A stretch of 64,000 nucleotides of DNA from Geobacter sp. (GCA_009684515.1 WKKS01000008.1:1-64000); one strand, 5' to 3'. Positions 9,542 to 18,926 are shown, counted from the first letter of the stretch. Notes: generated from the sequence alone by a model not told the origin. Made by a program: numbers and translations.

Positions 9542-12237
9542 TTCTCAGCCTGACTCCTTCCGGCCATCTGGTAATGATCAACCAGGATGGTTCCGGCTTA
9601 GATGCTGCCGTCTCAACCCCTTTTCGCTCCGAACCAATTTTAAAAGCTTTTGCCACCTCCCAAGCGGCCGGGATCATGGCCCTGGCCGGCGGGAAATCCG
9701 CTTCGGACTGGCCGCCAGCCTGGCTGTTCTGGAGAGATTTTGGTACTCGTTATCTACTGCTGCTTTGTCAGATCCAGCCGACTTCAAAGATCCTTGAACC
9801 GCTTCCACACCCTGATTCTTCGACTCTTGCCCAGCTAACCTTAAATATCCCCCCCATGCCGGGTGCTGAATATGGCACTCCCGTCGTTTTTGCCGCTATC
9901 TGGAGCGATCTCAATCGCTGGGTGCTGAATGCTATTGCACATAATCAGGAAGGGTTGTCCGGTTTTCTACACCTGTACGCGCCGCTCTGGAAACAGGTGG
10001 GGCGGGTCTGCTTTCATCTGGCCGAAAATAAAAACGATCCCGAATATCCCTTTGCTTTCATGGCCACTTACATCCCCCGCCTGGGCAAAAACGCCCGTGC
10101 CCAGCATCTGCCGCTGAGTCAGGCTCTGGCTGAATATGCCGGGGCCAACAACCGCGAAGCGCTGCTGCGTCTGCTGGAACCGGTTCACGAGGCCAGTAAA
10201 AGCTGCGATTGGGTAAACGAGTTGCTGGAGAGCTGCGATATCTATCATCCGCTGGCCTGGACGCCGGAGGAAGCTTACCCTTTTCTGAAGGATGTGTCTG
10301 CCCTGGAGGGTAGCGGTTTGGTGGTGCGTCTGCCGGACTGGTGGAAAAAACGTCCACGCCCCAGGGTACAGGTTGCCATCGGTTCAAATGTCGGAGAATC
10401 CTTTTCCGCCAACGCATTGCTGGATTTCCGTATACAGCTGACGCTGGATGGTTCCGATTTAACCCAACAGGAAATTGCCGCGTTGACAACGGCCGGGGAG
10501 GGGCTTGCCTTTCTGAGGGGGCAGTGGGTCGAGGTTGATGGCGATAAACTCAGCCAGGCGCTGGAACAGTGGCGGCGGGTGGAGTCCGAAGCTGAAGGCG
10601 GCGGGCTTTCATTCGTGGAAGGGATGCGTCTTCTGGCCGGTGCCCGGCGCGATCTGTCCGGCAATGATCCCATGCTGGATGAAACCGGCTGGGCCTTTGT
10701 GGAAGCGGGCGACCAGTTACGTGACATGCTGGCCGGATTGCGTGAACCGGCCCGATTGGCGGCCGTGCAGGCCGGTTCAGATCTGCTGGCAACTTTGCGC
10801 CCCTATCAGCAGACTGGTCTTAACTGGCTCTGGTTCCTGTCGGAACTGGGGTTGGGCGCCTGTCTGGCCGATGACATGGGTCTGGGCAAGACCATTCAGG
10901 TTATCTCCCTGCTGCTGGCACAGCGGGGACGTCCTGGTAAAAACGTGCCCAGCCTGCTGGTGCTGCCGGCTTCGCTGCTCTCCAACTGGAAAAGCGAACT
11001 GGCCCGTTTTGCACCGTCACTGACTGTTGTCTGCCTTCATTCGTCAGAAACGGAACGGTCGCAACTGGAACGTATTTCTGCCAACCCTGAACTGGAGTTG
11101 TCATCAGTCGATGCGGTGCTGACAACCTATGGCATGCTGCAGCGCCAGGAGTGGATCAGAAAGCTGGAGTGGAACCTGATTGTGCTGGACGAGGCCCAGG
11201 CCATCAAAAATGCCGGTACGCAGCAGGCCAGGGCGGTCAAGACTCTTTCCGGAAGGGCGCGGATTGCCCTGACCGGTACCCCGGTTGAAAACCGTCTCTC
11301 CGATCTTTGGTCGTTGTTCGATTTCATCTGCCCCGGCCTGCTTGGTACCGCACCTCGTTTCAAAAAATTTGTTTCCTCTCTGGAAAGTTCCGAACCACCT
11401 TCATATGCCCCCTTGCGCTCTCTGGTGCAGCCCTACATCCTGCGCCGCCTGAAAAGTGACCGGAGTGTCATCAGTGATCTGCCCGACAAGGTTGAGATGG
11501 CGGCCTGGTGCGGACTCAGTAAGGCCCAGGCGCGGTTGTATGCTCTGGCGGTGAAAGAACTGACCGACGCACTCAAGGAACAACAGGAAAGCGGCATGAA
11601 GCGGCGCGGTCTGATTCTCTCCTTTTTGATGCGCTTCAAGCAGATCTGCAACCACCCCGGCCAGTCTCTGGGTGATGGAGATTATGCAGAAGAGCGCAGC
11701 GGCAAGTTTATGCGACTGCGTGAACTGGCTGAAGAAATCGCTTCGCGTCAGGAGAAGGTTCTGATCTTTACCCAGTTCCGGGAGATGACCGGTCCGATAG
11801 CCAATTTCCTGACCACACTCTTCGGTCGCCCCGGTCTGGTGCTGCATGGCGGTACACCGGTATCCGAACGTAAAAAACTGGTGGATCACTTCCAGCATGA
11901 AGATGGACCGCCATACTTCGTGCTCTCTCTCAAAGCCGGCGGCTCCGGATTGAATCTGACCGCCGCAAGCCATGTCATACATTTCGACCGCTGGTGGAAT
12001 CCAGCCGTGGAAAATCAGGCCACAGACCGAGCTTTCCGTATCGGACAGAAAAAGAATGTCATGGTGCACAAGTTTGTGTGTAAGGGAACGGTGGAAGAGA
12101 AGATCGATGCAATGATTACTGCCAAGGCCGGACTGGCCACGGAACTGCTGGAAGGGGCGGAAATGCTGCTGACCGAGATGGATGACGAGGCACTGTTGAA
12201 GCTGGTGGCGCTGGATCTTGAGAAAGCCGGGATATGA
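9538..12237 (+). CDS. SNF2-family DEAD/DEAH-like helicase
   Basis: The product has 899 residues. About 1-400 holds a divergent N-terminal region of the SNF2-helicase-associated type. The ATPase core starts near residue 420, with motif I DDMGLGKT at 445-452 and motif II DEAQ at 551-554. The second RecA domain follows, including SLKAGGSGLNL and the arginine-finger region AFRIGQ. Such proteins are double-strand DNA translocases; bacterial members are usually paired with a SWIM zinc-finger protein, and one lies 1.9 kb downstream. The start overlaps the stop of the ABC binding-protein gene (ATGA), although no functional link between these two is known. The pairing with SWIM is interrupted by the stretch at 12.3-14.0 kb. 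Confidence 0.93.
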   Translation: MILSLTPSGHLVMINQDGSGLDAAVSTPFRSEPILKAFATSQAAGIMALAGGKSASDWPPAWLFWRDFGTRYLLLLCQIQPTSKILEPLPHPDSSTLAQLTLNIPPMPGAEYGTPVVFAAIWSDLNRWVLNAIAHNQEGLSGFLHLYAPLWKQVGRVCFHLAENKNDPEYPFAFMATYIPRLGKNARAQHLPLSQALAEYAGANNREALLRLLEPVHEASKSCDWVNELLESCDIYHPLAWTPEEAYPFLKDVSALEGSGLVVRLPDWWKKRPRPRVQVAIGSNVGESFSANALLDFRIQLTLDGSDLTQQEIAALTTAGEGLAFLRGQWVEVDGDKLSQALEQWRRVESEAEGGGLSFVEGMRLLAGARRDLSGNDPMLDETGWAFVEAGDQLRDMLAGLREPARLAAVQAGSDLLATLRPYQQTGLNWLWFLSELGLGACLADDMGLGKTIQVISLLLAQRGRPGKNVPSLLVLPASLLSNWKSELARFAPSLTVVCLHSSETERSQLERISANPELELSSVDAVLTTYGMLQRQEWIRKLEWNLIVLDEAQAIKNAGTQQARAVKTLSGRARIALTGTPVENRLSDLWSLFDFICPGLLGTAPRFKKFVSSLESSEPPSYAPLRSLVQPYILRRLKSDRSVISDLPDKVEMAAWCGLSKAQARLYALAVKELTDALKEQQESGMKRRGLILSFLMRFKQICNHPGQSLGDGDYAEERSGKFMRLRELAEEIASRQEKVLIFTQFREMTGPIANFLTTLFGRPGLVLHGGTPVSERKKLVDHFQHEDGPPYFVLSLKAGGSGLNLTAASHVIHFDRWWNPAVENQATDRAFRIGQKKNVMVHKFVCKGTVEEKIDAMITAKAGLATELLEGAEMLLTEMDDEALLKLVALDLEKAGI

Positions 12238-12257
12238 GACATGTGCAGAAATTATCA

Positions 12258-12285
12258 TTGCCATACATGAAATATTGCGTATAAT
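12258..12285 (+). promoter_or_regulatory. Probable sigma-70 promoter of the toxin-antitoxin pair
   Basis: TTGCCA (12258-12263) and a perfect TATAAT (12280-12285) are separated by 16 bases, 35 bases before the antitoxin ATG. The TATAAT sits in an imperfect inverted repeat (GTAT...ATAC, 12279-12296), which would suit autorepression by the antitoxin; that is inference. Confidence 0.6.
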
Positions 12286-12319
12286 TTTATGCATACTTAT
12301 TACTAAGGGGTAACCAGTT

Positions 12320-12655
12320 ATGGCACATTATTCCCGTGAAGAAATCATGTCGTCCAGCGAAGTTGTACGCAATTTTGGTGCGGTTTTAAGCAGCGTTGTG
12401 CAACACCGGCGCGAAAAGGTAGCCATTATCAGGAACAACCGTCTGGAAGCGGTACTCGTTGCAGCTGATGTGTATGAGCGCATGGAAAAATCGTGCGAAT
12501 CAGCACCTGTCACAATCGGTGCCATTGACAGCAAGGCCGGAAACAGTTCCGCATTGTTGGATTTCCTGAATAACAACCGCATTGCGGCATCCTCACGGTT
12601 GTCTTCGGAAGAAATTGACCAACAGATACTTGAAGAGCGCGAGGCATGGGACTAA
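12320..12655 (+). CDS. Phd/YefM-type antitoxin
   Basis: This 111-aa protein begins with the Phd/YefM fold: SSSEVVRNFGAVLSSV followed by VAIIRNNRLEAVLV and the segment DVYERMEK. The N-terminal half binds DNA in known members and the C-terminal part wraps the toxin. The acidic, flexible tail (EEIDQQILEEREAWD) fits a toxin-binding segment. It precedes the PIN-domain gene with a TAATG overlap. The ribosome site AAGGGG lies 10 bases before the ATG. The pair probably regulates its own promoter. Confidence 0.88.
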   Translation: MAHYSREEIMSSSEVVRNFGAVLSSVVQHRREKVAIIRNNRLEAVLVAADVYERMEKSCESAPVTIGAIDSKAGNSSALLDFLNNNRIAASSRLSSEEIDQQILEEREAWD

Positions 12656-13056
12656 TGCGGAAGGTATATCTCGATTCATGCACTGCAATTTACCTTGTTG
12701 AGGAGCATCCCGCATATTGTGCGGCCATTGAAAATGCCTTGGCACAACTTAATGGGATCGTCAGTTTCAGCCCTTTAACTGAACTTGAATGCCTCGTGTT
12801 GCCTCTCCGCTTGGAACGCAAAGATCTGCTCGACAAATTCAACCGATTTTTCTCGCTTAACTTGAAGCTTGAAATGCCTGACACCGTATATCGCGAAGCT
12901 GCGCGGCTCCGGGCTGAATTTGGGATAAAAACGCCTGATGCGCTACATTTGTCAACAGCACTGCATCATGATTGTACAGAGCTGTGGACGAACGATGACC
13001 GATTGGCAAGCGTAGCGGGTGGCATGGCGGTGAATATAATAGGAACATCACTATAA
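12655..13056 (+). CDS. PIN-domain toxin ribonuclease (VapC-like)
   Basis: The 133-aa product is a PIN-domain protein. The acidic active-site residues are visible in order: D in YLDSCTAIYL, E in LTELECL, D in KTPDALHL and D in WTNDDRL. Family members are Mg-dependent RNases that cleave tRNA or other RNAs when the antitoxin is lost. I chose the ATG at 12655, which shares a base with the antitoxin stop and has GAGG nine bases upstream, over an in-frame ATG at 12646 inside the antitoxin gene. The pair sits in the stretch that separates the SNF2 and SWIM genes. Confidence 0.88.
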   Translation: MRKVYLDSCTAIYLVEEHPAYCAAIENALAQLNGIVSFSPLTELECLVLPLRLERKDLLDKFNRFFSLNLKLEMPDTVYREAARLRAEFGIKTPDALHLSTALHHDCTELWTNDDRLASVAGGMAVNIIGTSL

Positions 13057-13104
13057 CGTCTTCATGATTACAGACTAAATGTTCCATTTGGGTAGATCAC
13101 CAAA

Positions 13105-13533
13105 ATGACACAAACAAAAATTCAAATCTTTATGATGATTCTCGTTGCTCTCGGTGCTTGCGTCTTTGCCTGTTCAGGAGGCAAAAGACGAATAAATCAA
13201 TACTGGACTCGCAACTGTACAGGGGGTGAATGGCGGAAACAGTTCCCGCAAGCAAGCAAAGATGCAATCAGGGAGTTTCTAGAGTGTTTCGTCAGAGGAT
13301 TTGCATTCAGCAGTAAGAAACGACTTAAATTCAACCCAAACGATAAAATCATGGATGTCTATCGAGCGCTGTACCCCGCTGAAGGTTGGCCGGATGTCCT
13401 CGAACTCGAAACATTTTCAATTCTCCTGGAGAAGAAGTACCGATTAGGCTTGGCCAGTGTAATCAATGACGATCTGACATTAGGGCAGCTATTTCAAATG
13501 ACGATAGAGACCAAATCTCAACCAGTGCGCTAG
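13105..13533 (+). CDS. Small protein, possibly acyl-carrier-like (DUF1493-like)
   Basis: This 142-aa product begins with a hydrophobic stretch (FMMILVALGACVFAC) that looks like a signal anchor or a weak lipoprotein signal. The rest has a pattern reminiscent of DUF1493 acyl-carrier-like proteins: F-x-P-x-D-K-I-x-D-V-Y near residue 75 and then LELETFSILLEKKY with LGQLF near the end. No DSL phosphopantetheine motif is visible, so carrier function is doubtful. A membrane anchor on such a domain would be odd. It lies in the accessory stretch between the toxin and a broken UPF0158 gene and may be recently acquired. Confidence 0.5.
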   Translation: MTQTKIQIFMMILVALGACVFACSGGKRRINQYWTRNCTGGEWRKQFPQASKDAIREFLECFVRGFAFSSKKRLKFNPNDKIMDVYRALYPAEGWPDVLELETFSILLEKKYRLGLASVINDDLTLGQLFQMTIETKSQPVR

Positions 13534-13627
13534 ACCTTACCGATAAAGCCGTCAGCTCAGCGCCCACGATGTTCTGATGATTTACTAATAACGCACTTAA
13601 ACTGCTGACAACATTGAGGAGTGTCTG

Positions 13628-14043
13628 ATGAATTACTCAAACATAGGAGACGCTTTTTTATTTGTAAGCAGCGCCGCTCCATTTGAGCATAGCGCCGTTG
13701 TTCATCGGATCACGGGCGAGACTTTTTTTGCTTCGGAAAATACCGGCGATAGTGAGTAACCCGATGATGGGATGGTAACGATGATTATATCGCTATCCCG
13801 CACAAAAATGATCTTGATCTGGGGAAACCATTGGTAATGGAGTTTGTCCGGAGCCACTGTTCTGAACTGACAAACCGTGTAGTTGCCATATTCTCGCGGC
13901 GCGGCGCGTACGGGCGCTATAAGGAATTGCTGGCAGAGAAAGGTTTTCTGGAAGAATGGTATGCTTTTGAAAATACACGAACCAGAGCAGCTCTGCTTGA
14001 ATGGTGCGAGGAACATGGACTGGTCATCGAGATGGATTCATGA
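13628..14043 (+). pseudogene. Broken UPF0158 family gene (nonsense plus frameshift)
   Basis: Reading from the ATG at 13628 (ribosome site GAGGAG) gives 43 codons with the UPF0158-like start AFLFVSSAAPFE and ITGETFFASE, ending at TAA 13757-13759. The family text then resumes in another frame from about 13768 with DDYIAIPHKNDLDLGK and continues to TGA 14041-14043, including WYAFENTRTR and LLEWCEEHGL. Two lesions are therefore needed: a stop where a leucine codon (TTA) is expected before PDD, and a one-base shift within the next 12 bases. The C-terminal part could start again at TTG 13831 or ATG 13837, but a working protein is unlikely. Sequencing error is an alternative for the frameshift. Confidence 0.75.
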
Positions 14044-14107
14044 AAGGTGCCAGGGAGCTTAATAGTACCAACAGCATTTACACCATAATCAGGAGGACAC
14101 ATCTCCA

Positions 14108-15088
14108 ATGAGCTACTACGGATACGCGCCCTATGTGCCGGTGGCTGTGCGTCGTGCAAAAGCACAGAAGCAGCTTGAAAAGATGAAAAAGAAGGGCTTG
14201 AAGGTGCAGCCGGTAGAACTGCCCGGACGCAAGATCGCCGATTCTTTCTGGGGCAAGGGGTGGTGCGACCATATGGAGTCGTTCAGCGATTATGCCAACC
14301 GCTTGCCACGTGGCCGTGCCTACGTCAGGAATGGCTCGGTCTGCCATCTGGATGTGAAGCCAGGCTGCATCCAAGCCATTGTCAGCGGATCGAAACTGTA
14401 CAACGTTTCAATCACCATCACTCCGCTCGTGAAAAAGAAATGGGATGCCGTCAAATATTCCTGCACCGGGCGGATCGGATCTTTGATCGATCTGTTGCGT
14501 GGAAAGCTGGACAGTGCTGTGATGGAGGTAGTATCGGACCGCAGGCAGGGCCTGTTTCCGCTGCCGGGCGAGATGAAGTTCGATTGCAATTGCCCGGACT
14601 GGGCCGGCATGTGCAAGCATGTGGCGGCGGTGCTGTATGGTGTCGGGGCGCGTCTGGACCATTCCCCGGAGATGCTGTTCCTGCTGCGAGGGGTGAATCA
14701 CGAAGAGCTTGTTAATGTTTCGGCAGCGGTAACGGTTGCCGCCAAAGCCGGAACATCCCGCCGCAGGATCGCCAACAGCGGTCTGGCGGATGTGTTCGGT
14801 GTCGAGATGGCCGATGCCGGGGAAGCTCTCCCGGGCATTATGGTCAGACCTGCGACAAAGAAATCAAAAAAAACAACTCCCGAGGTTTCATTTCCTGAAC
14901 CACTGACCGGAGAGACCATATGCGCCTGGCGCTCATCCCTGGGCGAGACCCAGTCTGCCTTTGCTGCCCGTGTCCAGGTGACCGCCGCTTCCGTATCCAA
15001 TTGGGAGAAGAAGGGCGCGGCAACCATCGCAGTCCAGGCCCGTACCCTGTCTGCACTTCGCAGAGCTTGGAAGCAAACCCACCCATGA
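14108..15088 (+). CDS. SWIM zinc-finger protein with C-terminal HTH
   Basis: This 326-aa protein carries a SWIM zinc finger with ligands C160, C162, C169 and H171. The N-terminal half ([14 protein letters not shown] and [11 protein letters not shown]) is typical of the SWIM proteins that partner SNF2 helicases. Residues 267-326 look like an XRE-type helix-turn-helix ([13 protein letters not shown] followed by [13 protein letters not shown]), joined by a Lys/Thr-rich linker. SWIM plus HTH suggests targeting of the SNF2 translocase to DNA, which is inference. It lies 1.9 kb after the SNF2 gene and 13 bases before the first peptide permease gene. An AGGAGG ribosome site precedes the ATG. Confidence 0.85.
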   Translation: MSYYGYAPYVPVAVRRAKAQKQLEKMKKKGLKVQPVELPGRKIADSFWGKGWCDHMESFSDYANRLPRGRAYVRNGSVCHLDVKPGCIQAIVSGSKLYNVSITITPLVKKKWDAVKYSCTGRIGSLIDLLRGKLDSAVMEVVSDRRQGLFPLPGEMKFDCNCPDWAGMCKHVAAVLYGVGARLDHSPEMLFLLRGVNHEELVNVSAAVTVAAKAGTSRRRIANSGLADVFGVEMADAGEALPGIMVRPATKKSKKTTPEVSFPEPLTGETICAWRSSLGETQSAFAARVQVTAASVSNWEKKGAATIAVQARTLSALRRAWKQTHP

Positions 15089-15101
15089 GAGAATATATAC
15101 A

Positions 15102-16082
15102 ATGACCAGCTACCTACTCAAACGAATACTGATGCTGATCCCGCTGATGATCGGCATTACCCTGATCACCTTCTCCGTTATTCACCTGGCTCCCGGCGAG
15201 CCGGTGGAAATGCAGATGGCCATGAACCCCAAGGTCGGCAAGGAGGCCCGCGAACGCCTGACCAAGTTCTACGGTCTGGATAAACCTCTGCACGAACAGT
15301 ATTTCAGCTGGGTCGGCAAGTTGGCCAAACTGGATCTGGGACGATCATTTTCATCCGATGGCCGACCGGTACTTGACAAGATCAAGGAACGTCTGCCGGT
15401 GACTATTTCACTGAATGTTGTCGCCCTGGTTCTGGAATTCGGCTTGGCAATTCCGATCGGCATTCTGGCCGCTACCCGTCGGGATACCTGGCTGGACAAG
15501 GGCATTACCGTCTTTGTCTTTGTCGGATTTGCCGTACCGACCTTCTGGCTGGCGCTGCTGCTGATGTACTTCTTCGGGGTCAAGCTGGGGTGGCTCCCGA
15601 TTTCCGGTCTGCATACTTTGGGAAGTGATAACTGGGGAACAATTCCATATTTGTGGGATCTGGCCAAACATCTGATCATGCCGGTCATGGTGGCTTCGTT
15701 CGGCAGTCTGGCCGGGCTTTCCCGTTACATGCGCTCCGCCATGCTGAATGTCATCAGCCAGGATTATATAACCACCGCCCGTGCCAAGGGACTGCCGGAG
15801 AGTGTGGTTATCTACATACATGCCCTTAGAAACGCTCTGCTGCCGCTGATTACGCTGCTTGGGTTCTCGATACCCGGTCTGATCGGTGGCAGTGTCATTT
15901 TTGAAACCATTTACGCCATACCGGGCATGGGACAGCTTTTTTATCAGGGGGTCATGTCGCGGGATTATCCGGTTGTAATGGGTATTCTGGTGATCGGGGC
16001 CTTTCTGACGCTGATCGGCAATCTGGCTGCAGATCTCTGCTATGCCGTGGCTGATCCGCGCATTAGGCATGGGGAGGGGTAG
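15102..16082 (+). CDS. Peptide-type ABC transporter permease (DppB-like)
   Basis: The 326-aa product is a type I ABC importer permease with the DppB/OppB N-terminal segment ([21 protein letters not shown]) and about six membrane spans. The EAA-type loop that contacts the ATPase reads [23 protein letters not shown] (shown in part: [11 protein letters not shown]). It pairs with the DppC-like permease three bases downstream and with the binding protein at 7.9 kb. No ATPase subunits follow, since the next gene is convergent; they must be supplied from elsewhere. Confidence 0.93.
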   Translation: MTSYLLKRILMLIPLMIGITLITFSVIHLAPGEPVEMQMAMNPKVGKEARERLTKFYGLDKPLHEQYFSWVGKLAKLDLGRSFSSDGRPVLDKIKERLPVTISLNVVALVLEFGLAIPIGILAATRRDTWLDKGITVFVFVGFAVPTFWLALLLMYFFGVKLGWLPISGLHTLGSDNWGTIPYLWDLAKHLIMPVMVASFGSLAGLSRYMRSAMLNVISQDYITTARAKGLPESVVIYIHALRNALLPLITLLGFSIPGLIGGSVIFETIYAIPGMGQLFYQGVMSRDYPVVMGILVIGAFLTLIGNLAADLCYAVADPRIRHGEG

Positions 16083-16085
16083 GGA

Positions 16086-16940
16086 ATGGTATTAAAGTAC
16101 ACCTATTTCTATTCGATTTTCTGGCCGCGCCTCAAGCGCAACAAGCTGGCTCTGGTCGGCGGAGTCGTGGTGCTGGCTCTGTTTCTGATCTCGTTGATGG
16201 CCCCCTTGATCTCACCCTATGATCCAAACGAAATCAACGCCTGGCATGTCCTGTCAGCGCCTTCCTGGCAGCATTGGTTCGGCACTGATGAGCTTGGACG
16301 TGATGTATTCAGCAGGGTGTTGTATGGTGCGCGAATTTCGCTCAAGGTTGGATTTGTGGCGGTCGGTATTGCCGTCAGTATCGGCACGGTGATCGGTCTG
16401 CTCTCCGGTTATTATAGCGGCCTGGTGGACGCCACACTGATGCGCCTGGTTGATATCATGCTCTGCTTCCCGGCATTTTTTCTGATTCTGGCGGTGATCA
16501 CCTTTCTGGAACCATCAATCTGGTACATCATGATGGTGATCGGTCTGACCGGCTGGATGGGGGTGGCACGACTGGTGCGGGCCGAGACACTCTCGATCCG
16601 CGAGATGGATTATATTCTGGCCGCAAGATGTATCGGATGCTCCAATGCCCGAATCATCTTCCGCCATATCCTCCCCAATGCGATCTCTCCGGTACTGGTT
16701 GCCGCAACTCTCGGCGTGGCCGGGGCGATCCTGACCGAATCGGCCCTCTCGTTCCTAGGTATCGGCGTTCAACCCCCTACGCCGAGTTGGGGCAATATTC
16801 TCACTTCCGGTAAAGATTATATCGAATTCGCCTGGTGGCTGTCGCTCTTTCCAGGTTTGGCCATCCTGATGACAGTTCTGGCTTACAACCTTTTGGGCGA
16901 AGGTATTCGGGACGCGCTGGATCCGCGTGTAAAACGCTGA
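16086..16940 (+). CDS. Peptide-type ABC transporter permease (DppC-like)
   Basis: This 284-aa protein is the second permease. The N-terminal OppC_N segment (RNKLALVGGVVVLALFLI) is followed by HWFGTDELGRDVFSRV, diagnostic for DppC/OppC proteins. The ATPase-contact loop is in YILAARCIGCSNARIIFRHILPN (core AARCIGCSNARI). It would form the membrane channel with the DppB-like protein. The gene ends the operon and is convergent with the NhaD gene after a 44-base gap. Confidence 0.93.
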   Translation: MVLKYTYFYSIFWPRLKRNKLALVGGVVVLALFLISLMAPLISPYDPNEINAWHVLSAPSWQHWFGTDELGRDVFSRVLYGARISLKVGFVAVGIAVSIGTVIGLLSGYYSGLVDATLMRLVDIMLCFPAFFLILAVITFLEPSIWYIMMVIGLTGWMGVARLVRAETLSIREMDYILAARCIGCSNARIIFRHILPNAISPVLVAATLGVAGAILTESALSFLGIGVQPPTPSWGNILTSGKDYIEFAWWLSLFPGLAILMTVLAYNLLGEGIRDALDPRVKR

Positions 16941-16984
16941 TAGCATTTTTGCACGCGGAACTGTCCTGCTCAGCAACTCCTGTG

Positions 16985-18397
16985 TCAATGCGTAAAATAT
17001 TTAGCGTTGATTAGCAGATGTACGATGATGCTGGCGGCGTATCCCAAAGCGATCGCCCAGCTCCATTTCAAGTGAGCTCCGAAAGTATATGCTCCCCTTG
17101 CTGATCCCATCAAAGCAACTCCGGCGGCAGAACCAACCGAAAGCAGGCTGCCGCCAACCCCGGCGGTCAGTGTTACCAGCAGCCACTGGCCGTGGGACAT
17201 TTGAGGGTCCATGGTCAGCACCGCAAACATGACCGGGATGTTATCAATAATTGCCGAAAGAGCGCCAACAAGGATGTTTGCACTCGTGTGTCCCAGGCCG
17301 TCGTACATGAATTTGGACACTCCGGCCAGGTAACCGAACTGCCCCAAACCACCCACGCAGAGAATCACGCCGTAGAAAAACAGCAGCGTATCCCATTCAG
17401 CATTCGCAACCTTATGGAAAAAATCGAAACTTGTATGTTTGTGGCCGGTTTCATCAAGAGGCGAGCCTCCATTTGACAGCCGGTTCTCCACTCTATTCAG
17501 GTAGTGAGCGAAAAGTGAGAGATATCCGAATCCAAGCATCATACCGACCGCCGGTGGCAGGTGCAGAAAGTTGTGGAAGGAAACTGCCGTAATAATGGTT
17601 AAAAGAAAAAGAGCCATGATCCGTTTGGCTCCAAGCTTCATAAGCACAGTCTCATTGCTGACTTCCGGTTTTCCTTTTGCTACGGCAAAACTCATTATGA
17701 TCGCCGGAATCAGCCAGTTGACAGCTGATGGCACGAAAATGGCGAAAAAATCAAAAAAGCTGACCTTGCCCTTTTGCCATACCATCAAAGTGGTGATGTC
17801 TCCAAATGGCGAGAAAGCGCCCCCTGCATTGGCTGCGACTACGATATTGATGCAGGCGATAACCACGAACTTTGTGTTGGTGCCGCCCACGGCCATGACT
17901 ACGGCTCCCATTAGAAGGGCTGTGGTCAGATTGTCTGCTATTGGGGAGATAAAGAATGCCAGCAGCCCGGTCATCCAGAAAACTGTTCGCAGGGTGAAAC
18001 CCTTGTTTACCAGCCAGGAACGCAACGCGCGGAAAACGTTGCGCTCTTCCAAGGCATTGATATAGGTCATGGCAGCCAGCAGAAACAGGAACAGTTCAAC
18101 ATATTCAGCGAGGTTGTGCAAGATGGCGGCATGGGCATGCTCGGGCTTGCCAACTGCTTGATAGGTGATTGCAACCAGTACCCAGATAACACCGGCAGCA
18201 ACGATGACAGGCTTGCTTTTTTGCAGATGGAGCTGTTCTTCAAAGATGACAAGAAGGTAGGCCGCTACAAACAGCACCAGAGCAATGATACCCATGCCAG
18301 TCTTGGTCAGATCCAGGACTTCACCGCTGTTTCCCGAAGCCAGTGCAGATTGTGCTGAAAATGTAATCTGCAATGCAATTAATAAGAACTTCATCAT
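16985..18397 (-). CDS. nhaD: NhaD-type Na+/H+ antiporter
   Basis: The 470-aa protein belongs to the ArsB/NhaD ion transporter superfamily. It begins with a cleavable-looking signal (ALQITFSAQSALA), as in many NhaD proteins, followed by about 12 membrane spans. Family text is visible in ISPIADNLTTALLMGAV, NAGGAFSPFGDITTLMVW and SAIIDNIPVMFAVL, which carry conserved polar and acidic residues. It would exchange cytoplasmic Na+ for protons. The start overlaps the YkgJ-type gene by four bases. This is the first of three NhaD-type genes within 16 kb and is clearly diverged from the other two, which are about 40 residues shorter and lack the signal. Confidence 0.92.
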   Translation of the reverse strand: MMKFLLIALQITFSAQSALASGNSGEVLDLTKTGMGIIALVLFVAAYLLVIFEEQLHLQKSKPVIVAAGVIWVLVAITYQAVGKPEHAHAAILHNLAEYVELFLFLLAAMTYINALEERNVFRALRSWLVNKGFTLRTVFWMTGLLAFFISPIADNLTTALLMGAVVMAVGGTNTKFVVIACINIVVAANAGGAFSPFGDITTLMVWQKGKVSFFDFFAIFVPSAVNWLIPAIIMSFAVAKGKPEVSNETVLMKLGAKRIMALFLLTIITAVSFHNFLHLPPAVGMMLGFGYLSLFAHYLNRVENRLSNGGSPLDETGHKHTSFDFFHKVANAEWDTLLFFYGVILCVGGLGQFGYLAGVSKFMYDGLGHTSANILVGALSAIIDNIPVMFAVLTMDPQMSHGQWLLVTLTAGVGGSLLSVGSAAGVALMGSARGAYTFGAHLKWSWAIALGYAASIIVHLLINAKYFTH

Positions 18398-18753
18398 GTA
18401 TACTTTTCCTTTTTAGTTTCACGGATACATCTTTTTCCATGCTCCATGGTTGGGTAGTCTTTGCATATTTGCGGTTTCGTTTCGTTAATAAGGCAAATTG
18501 AGAGATGTTGTTCCGTTTTGTGAATGAACGGGCATCTGTTTAATGGTTGCTTGGTTTCAGGATCGACCCAGATCCAGCCTAATCGGTTTACACGCTGAAG
18601 AAGATCACCACGGTTTTCTTTTTTCCAGCGCAGGAGATCCGATTGATAGGCATGCAAATGGCCTCCGAATTCTTCACAGCATCTGCCGCAACAAGCGCAG
18701 GTTCCATCGTTATTATCCATTGACTTAAACAGTTTGATTAAGAAGTCTATCAT
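18394..18753 (-). CDS. YkgJ-type cysteine-cluster protein
   Basis: The 119-aa product has the cysteine pattern of the YkgJ/UPF0153 family: CACCGRCC near the N-terminus, then CPFI, CLIN and KPQICKDYP and a further Cys in KRCIRE. Such proteins probably bind zinc or an iron-sulfur cluster; their function is unsettled. I start it at the ATG at 18753 because GGAGG lies five bases upstream, although the frame stays open to 18822. Its stop overlaps the nhaD start by four bases, so the two are translated together. Confidence 0.85.
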   Translation of the reverse strand: MIDFLIKLFKSMDNNDGTCACCGRCCEEFGGHLHAYQSDLLRWKKENRGDLLQRVNRLGWIWVDPETKQPLNRCPFIHKTEQHLSICLINETKPQICKDYPTMEHGKRCIRETKKEKYT

Positions 18754-18926
18754 AATGCCTCCAAAAATGAGCATTTTGAAGTCGACAGACCCCTGTTTGT
18801 TGCAAGGTTGATTCGTGCGCATATTAAAATCTGATACAGATCAGTCCGAGGGATCCGCCATAGCAATAATCCAGCGACATGACTGCTGGTTGGATGATTG
18901 ATGCCGTAATAAAATATGGATGGGAA

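Noticed and set aside
11401..12294. 297-codon open frame antisense to the SNF2 gene
   Set aside because: The opposite strand encodes clear helicase motifs throughout; the antisense text has no recognisable features.
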